8,610 nt of DNA. It comes from an uncultured Christensenella sp. GTDB lineage: Bacteria; Bacillota; Clostridia; Christensenellales; Borkfalkiaceae. The stretch covers positions 1 through 8,610 of the forward strand of contig CAJUGP010000019.1 in assembly GCA_910586365.1 (NCBI GenBank), in the 5' to 3' direction. Position 1 is the stretch's first letter, and the number at the start of each line of letters is the position of its first letter. Shown here piece after piece: positions 6,030 to 8,610 of the stretch. The notes beneath the pieces were generated by a model. The model saw nothing but the letters and a program-made list of their open reading frames with translations, searched no databases and was not told the DNA's origin. The translations under genes and the position numbers were made by a program.

Positions 6030-6329
6030 ATGCAGGAAGTACGAATCATCGAGGAACAGCCGTGCCTTCGCGTTGCGCTGAGCGGGGAAATCGGTTCGGA
6101 AAACGCCGACGAGTTTTACGCCGCCGTGATGAGCGCGTATCGCACAGGCGACGTTTTATTCGAGTGCGAGGGGCTGGAATTTATCGACTCCACTACGCTG
6201 GGCACGTTCGTGAAAATTCTCAAACAGGTGAAAACGGGCGGCGGCGCGCTCCGTCTTACGGGGCTGAGCGGACGGCTTAAAAAACTGTTCGTGATCTGCG
6301 CGCTCGATAAAATTATGGAGATAGCGTGA
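6030..6329 (+). CDS. STAS-domain anti-anti-sigma factor (SpoIIAA/RsbV-like)
   Basis: This 99-residue protein is a single STAS domain. In partner switching the unphosphorylated form binds the anti-sigma kinase and frees the sigma factor; phosphorylation of one Ser inactivates it. The phosphorylation-site region is clear: LEFIDSTTLGTFVKILKQVK (49-68), with Ser54 and Thr55 next to Asp53. The common motif is D-S-S/T-G-L-G; here the Gly is Thr56. The start follows AGGAGG (6020-6025) closely, four bases away. It is the first gene of the four-gene module, directly behind the SigB-type promoter, and its TGA stop overlaps the next ATG by one base. Whether it belongs to an RsbV- or SpoIIAA-type pathway cannot be decided from sequence. 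Confidence 0.85.
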   Translation: MQEVRIIEEQPCLRVALSGEIGSENADEFYAAVMSAYRTGDVLFECEGLEFIDSTTLGTFVKILKQVKTGGGALRLTGLSGRLKKLFVICALDKIMEIA

Positions 6330-6694
6330 TGAATTGCTTTTTATCGCTCGATTTCCAACTTAAAAACGAGCTTATGACCACCGTACGGCTGGCGGTGGGC
6401 GGCGCGGCGTCTGCCGCGGGGCTTTCTTATGACGACGGCGAGGACTGCAAGGTCTGTGTAACGGAGAGCTTGTTACTGTTGTCCCGCCGCGGCTATCTGC
6501 GCGCGCATCTTTCTTTTTACGAGGAGAATGGTTTGCGCGTCGCGGTCGAGGGCGAACAAAAAGAGGGCGGCGAGAATCCCGAAGGCGACGAAATCTCGGT
6601 TGCGCTTTTGAACGCGCTTGCGGGCGGCGTCGTTTTGGAACGGAGCGGCGGAACGGTTTGCAAAATCCTGTTTCGCTTTGAAGCGGGAAAATGA
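6329..6694 (+). CDS. Degenerate RsbW/SpoIIAB-like (GHKL-fold) protein, probable anti-sigma factor without kinase activity
   Basis: This 121-residue protein sits where the anti-sigma kinase lies in spoIIA and sigB operons. The family outline is visible: EDCKVCVTESLLLLSRRGY (38-56) aligns with the N-box helix (E-A-C-T-N in RsbW/SpoIIAB), and ISVALLNALAGGVVLERSGGTV (89-110) aligns with the terminal helix and last strands. The ATP site looks lost. The N-box Asn is Leu50, the D-x-G-x-G turn is replaced by an acidic/Gly stretch (74-87), and the Gly-rich lid is absent. It might still bind sigma or the STAS protein. I chose ATG at 6329 over in-frame GTG at 6326 because GGAG (6317-6320) is better spaced. 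It overlaps the sigma start by ATGA. Confidence 0.6.
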   Translation: MNCFLSLDFQLKNELMTTVRLAVGGAASAAGLSYDDGEDCKVCVTESLLLLSRRGYLRAHLSFYEENGLRVAVEGEQKEGGENPEGDEISVALLNALAGGVVLERSGGTVCKILFRFEAGK

Positions 6695-7416
6695 ACGAAC
6701 GCGAATTATTTTCAGAATACAGGCGCACGCGCGACGTTGCTTTACGCAACGAAATCGTCGAGCGCTATCTGTACATAGCCGCCGTGCTCGCCAAAAAATT
6801 CGTGGGGCGCGGCGTGGATTACGACGATCTTTATCAAGTCGCCTCGCTTGCGCTCATCAAGGGCGTCGAACGGTTCGACGAAACGCTCGGCTTGCAGTTT
6901 TCCACGTATATCACGCCGACGATCACGGGCGAGATCAAAAATTATTTCCGCGATCATTCGCGCCTCGTGCATCTTCCGCGTAAGGTTTCGGAGCTGCGCG
7001 GGGGGATTCGCAACGCCACGGAAGCGTTTTTTTCCGAACACGGCAGAAAACCCACGGCAAAAGAGCTTGCCGCCTTGCTGCACGTGAGCGAAGAAGAAAT
7101 TTTGCGCTGCGCCGAAGCGGGCGGCGTCATTTCGCTCGATAAACCCGCGGACGGCGGCGAGAGCGGCTCGATGAGCTTTCACGAGGTTCTGCCCGCGCAG
7201 GACGATTTTTTCGAGGAATTTGAAAACCGCGACGCGGTGAAGTCTGCCGTGGCGGAATTGGGCGAGGCGGAGCGCAAAATCGTAGAATATCGGTTCGGGC
7301 AAGAACTTTCGCAGGTGGAAACGGCGAAACGCATGGGCGTATCGCAAATGCACGTTTCGCGTTTAGAACGCAAAATATTGCAGAAACTGAGAGAGAGATT
7401 GGCGGCGGAAGGATGA
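6691..7416 (+). CDS. RNA polymerase sigma factor, SigB/SigF/SigG group
   Basis: This 241-residue group 3 sigma-70 factor directs RNA polymerase to an alternative promoter set. Region 2 covers about 20-95: DYDDLYQVASLALIKGVERFD (43-63) is the core-binding part, and FSTYITPTITGEIKNYFRDH (70-89), the promoter-opening and -10-reading part. LVHLPRKV (92-99) leads into region 3 (about 100-165). Region 4 ends in the helix-turn-helix LSQVETAKRMGVSQMHVSRLE (206-226) that reads the -35 box. Region 1.1 is absent, as expected for this group. It overlaps its neighbours on both sides by ATGA (6691-6694 and 7413-7416), so all three should be made in linked amounts. The SigB-like promoter upstream supports a SigB-type specificity; a sporulation role (SigF/SigG) cannot be excluded from this window. 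Confidence 0.93.
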   Translation: MNERELFSEYRRTRDVALRNEIVERYLYIAAVLAKKFVGRGVDYDDLYQVASLALIKGVERFDETLGLQFSTYITPTITGEIKNYFRDHSRLVHLPRKVSELRGGIRNATEAFFSEHGRKPTAKELAALLHVSEEEILRCAEAGGVISLDKPADGGESGSMSFHEVLPAQDDFFEEFENRDAVKSAVAELGEAERKIVEYRFGQELSQVETAKRMGVSQMHVSRLERKILQKLRERLAAEG

Positions 7417-7775
7417 TTTTCGAGATCGACGGTTACAACGCGCTTAGGTCTGCGCTGCATAAAATGTGCCTGTCGCTGCGCGAAGAGCGGCTTTCGGAAG
7501 GGACGGTGTTCAACTGCAAGCTCGTCGCCGACGAACTGCTCTCGAACGCGCTGCAATACGGCGGCGGCAGCGCCGTGTTCGCCTTCGAGCGGCGCGGCGA
7601 TTCGGTGCGCATCGTCGTGAAAAGTGCAAACGATTTTCAGCCGCCCGAGGAGAGCGCCTGTTCGCCCGTATACGAGGAACGGGGCAGGGGGTTGTTTCTG
7701 GTCGACGCCGTGAGCGAAAACCGCCTGTACAGCAAAGAAGAGGGCATCAGCGTCACCGTACGCATTACGCTCTAA
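7413..7775 (+). CDS. RsbW/SpoIIAB-like GHKL ATPase, probable anti-sigma kinase
   Basis: This 120-residue protein matches the small histidine-kinase-like ATPases that hold sigma factors and phosphorylate STAS antagonists. The N-box is intact: NCKLVADELLSNALQYG (34-50), with Glu41 and Asn45 in the expected Mg-ATP positions. The first Gly box is weak (SANDFQPP, 71-78, lacking D-x-G-x-G), but the lid motif ERGRGLFLVDAV (89-100) is good, followed by the usual final strands (GISVTVRITL, 111-120). It overlaps the sigma gene by ATGA. A gene after the sigma factor is not the usual place for the kinase, which normally precedes it, and the upstream place is taken by a degenerate relative. It may be the true kinase, a partner subunit of the degenerate protein, or a separate regulator. 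Confidence 0.8.
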   Translation: MIFEIDGYNALRSALHKMCLSLREERLSEGTVFNCKLVADELLSNALQYGGGSAVFAFERRGDSVRIVVKSANDFQPPEESACSPVYEERGRGLFLVDAVSENRLYSKEEGISVTVRITL

Positions 7776-7778
7776 AAT

Positions 7779-7803
7779 AAAACCCCCGTTCGCGGGGGCT
7801 TTT
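7779..7803. terminator. Bidirectional intrinsic terminator between convergent genes
   Basis: CCCCCG (7783-7788) pairs perfectly with CGGGGG (7793-7798) around a TTCG loop. A run of A precedes the stem and CTTTT follows it, so both strands have a U-rich tail; the minus-strand tail (TTTTATTTTA) is the longer. It begins just after the last sigma-operon gene and overlaps the stop codon of the HxlR fragment, as expected for a terminator shared by convergent genes. Confidence 0.88.
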
Positions 7804-7912
7804 ATGCAAGCGTTTGGTATTCTTCGCCCCAAACGCGCATGGCTTCGAGAATAGGGCGGAGCGTCAACCCGAGCGTCGTTAAGGAATATTTTACGCGCGG
7901 CGGCACTTGCAC
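7802..7912 (-). pseudogene. 3' remnant of an HxlR-family transcriptional regulator
   Basis: On the minus strand a 36-codon frame ends at TAA (7804-7802) and reads VQVPPRVKYSLTTLGLTLRP, then ILEAMRVWGEEYQTLA. VPPRVEYSLT-x-LG followed by a W-G ending is the C-terminal signature of HxlR-type winged-helix regulators, which are usually about 100-120 residues, so about two thirds is missing. Upstream the frame meets a stop almost at once (TAA at 7918-7916), with no start codon context. The fragment keeps the high GC of its neighbours, and similarity ends where the AT-rich segment begins. This is a truncated gene, cut by insertion, deletion or an assembly join. The intact gene would have pointed at the sigma operon and shared its terminator. 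Confidence 0.8.
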
Positions 7913-7924
7913 GTTTTAACGGGA

Positions 7925-8610
7925 ATGAGTTACTTGGATAAAAAACAATTTTTAAGACTGATTATAGCTATAACATCTGTTTGTTTGGCAATAGCGGGCA
8001 TATTGTTTGCTGTATTGGTGGAAAGAATTCCGTCGGGTTTTAGGTGGGTTTCTTTCATTATTGGTGTGGCATTCTGTATATTAAGCATTTACGAATTTAC
8101 AAAATTTGTGCTCGTCCATATTTATAAAAATAGACAAATAATTGATTTGTCCATCGCGAAAGCGAGGATAGCCCATGAAAGGCAAATTGAAAAAAACAGC
8201 AAACGCTTTACTGAAGAATTAAAACAAGACAAAAGCGAAATATGTATGTCTACAAGTGACAGCATATCCGTCAACGTATTCGGAAAAACGAAATCGCTCA
8301 AATTATTTATCAAGCGTAGCGAAAATGAAATTTACGAACCGAGCATCTACGATTATGACAAGTTGAAGAAAGATGTTCCGTATAAAGTTTCCGTTGTTTT
8401 CTTAAACAATAGTGAACTTAACGCTTTAAAATGGATAGTTAAAACTTTACCGCATAATTCCGATAAGATTAAAGCCGACTTGCTCGAATATGTAAATCTC
8501 TGTAACGAGAGGCATGATGATTGGGAGAAAGCGCAAAGTTTTGAGGTATTACCATATGAGATAGACATAAAGACGGTTTGTCTTGATTTTTCTCAAGAAA
8601 GTGAAGTTAT
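7925..8610 (+). CDS. Unrecognised two-helix membrane protein, 3' end beyond the window
   Basis: An uninterrupted frame of 228 codons runs from ATG 7925 off the right edge. The N-terminus MSYLDKKQFLRL leads into two hydrophobic helices (about residues 10-32 and 41-66), then a charged, probably helical stretch (67-105) and a mixed soluble domain with several Lys-, Asp- and Tyr-rich segments (105-228). I recognise no family. Codon use is AT-rich and unlike every gene to the left: 8401-8460 has 17 G+C of 60, against 45 of 60 at 5161-5220. ATG 7925 is the only ATG near the 5' end; the frame is open back to 7883 (TTG at 7907 possible), but the ribosome binding site is poor and no promoter is seen, as if the gene lies at a junction. 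The frame is convincing as coding, its identity is not. Confidence 0.7.
   Translation, partial: MSYLDKKQFLRLIIAITSVCLAIAGILFAVLVERIPSGFRWVSFIIGVAFCILSIYEFTKFVLVHIYKNRQIIDLSIAKARIAHERQIEKNSKRFTEELKQDKSEICMSTSDSISVNVFGKTKSLKLFIKRSENEIYEPSIYDYDKLKKDVPYKVSVVFLNNSELNALKWIVKTLPHNSDKIKADLLEYVNLCNERHDDWEKAQSFEVLPYEIDIKTVCLDFSQESEV

Noticed and set aside
7910..7924. GTTTTAAC at the junction considered as an integron attC-like core site
   Set aside because: It does not fit the GTTRRRY/RYYYAAC pair on either strand and no matching inverted partner is present nearby.
8122..8568. Two short minus-strand frames (63 and 71 codons) in the AT-rich end
   Set aside because: Both lie opposite the continuous 228-codon plus-strand frame and lack ribosome binding sites.

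Overview
This window looks like a chromosome segment from a fairly GC-rich member of the Bacillota, most likely a Clostridia-type gut lineage. The evidence is the AGGAGG-type ribosome binding sites, the rpsO-pnp gene pair, a SpoIIA/RsbVW-type sigma-factor module, and an intergenic repeat of a kind I associate with Clostridia. I cannot name a genus from sequence alone.

Layout. Positions 1-100 hold a short tandem repeat and a dispersed-type intergenic repeat. Positions 153-518 hold a vegetative promoter, a structured leader and rpsO (ribosomal protein S15). A hairpin terminator or attenuator separates rpsO from pnp (polynucleotide phosphorylase, 623-2716), which ends at a strong terminator. A new sigma-A-type promoter (2787-2815) drives a compact gene set: a membrane metal/metalloid exporter with a histidine-rich loop (2844-3836), a HisC-type aminotransferase (3833-4894, ATGA overlap), and an uncharacterised protein perhaps descended from the dehydroquinate synthase/glycerol-1-phosphate dehydrogenase fold (4903-5958).

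The most interesting region is 5962-7775, a four-gene, translationally coupled partner-switching sigma module. In order it encodes a STAS anti-anti-sigma factor, a degenerate RsbW/SpoIIAB-like protein that lacks the ATP-binding N-box Asn, a SigB/F/G-type sigma factor, and a second RsbW-like protein that keeps the N-box and a glycine-rich lid. A SigB-consensus-like promoter (GTTTGA-N15-GGGTAC) lies directly in front of the first gene, which suggests the sigma factor activates its own operon. A usual SpoIIA or RsbV/W operon has one anti-sigma kinase; this one flanks the sigma gene with two family members, one of them probably unable to bind ATP.

At the right end a bidirectional terminator (7779-7803) separates the sigma operon from the convergent 3' stub of an HxlR-type regulator on the minus strand. 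The stub breaks off at about 7912, exactly where base composition falls sharply. From 7925 to the window edge runs one open AT-rich frame for an unrecognised two-helix membrane protein, incomplete at its 3' end. The junction is either the edge of an inserted element or island, or an assembly join.
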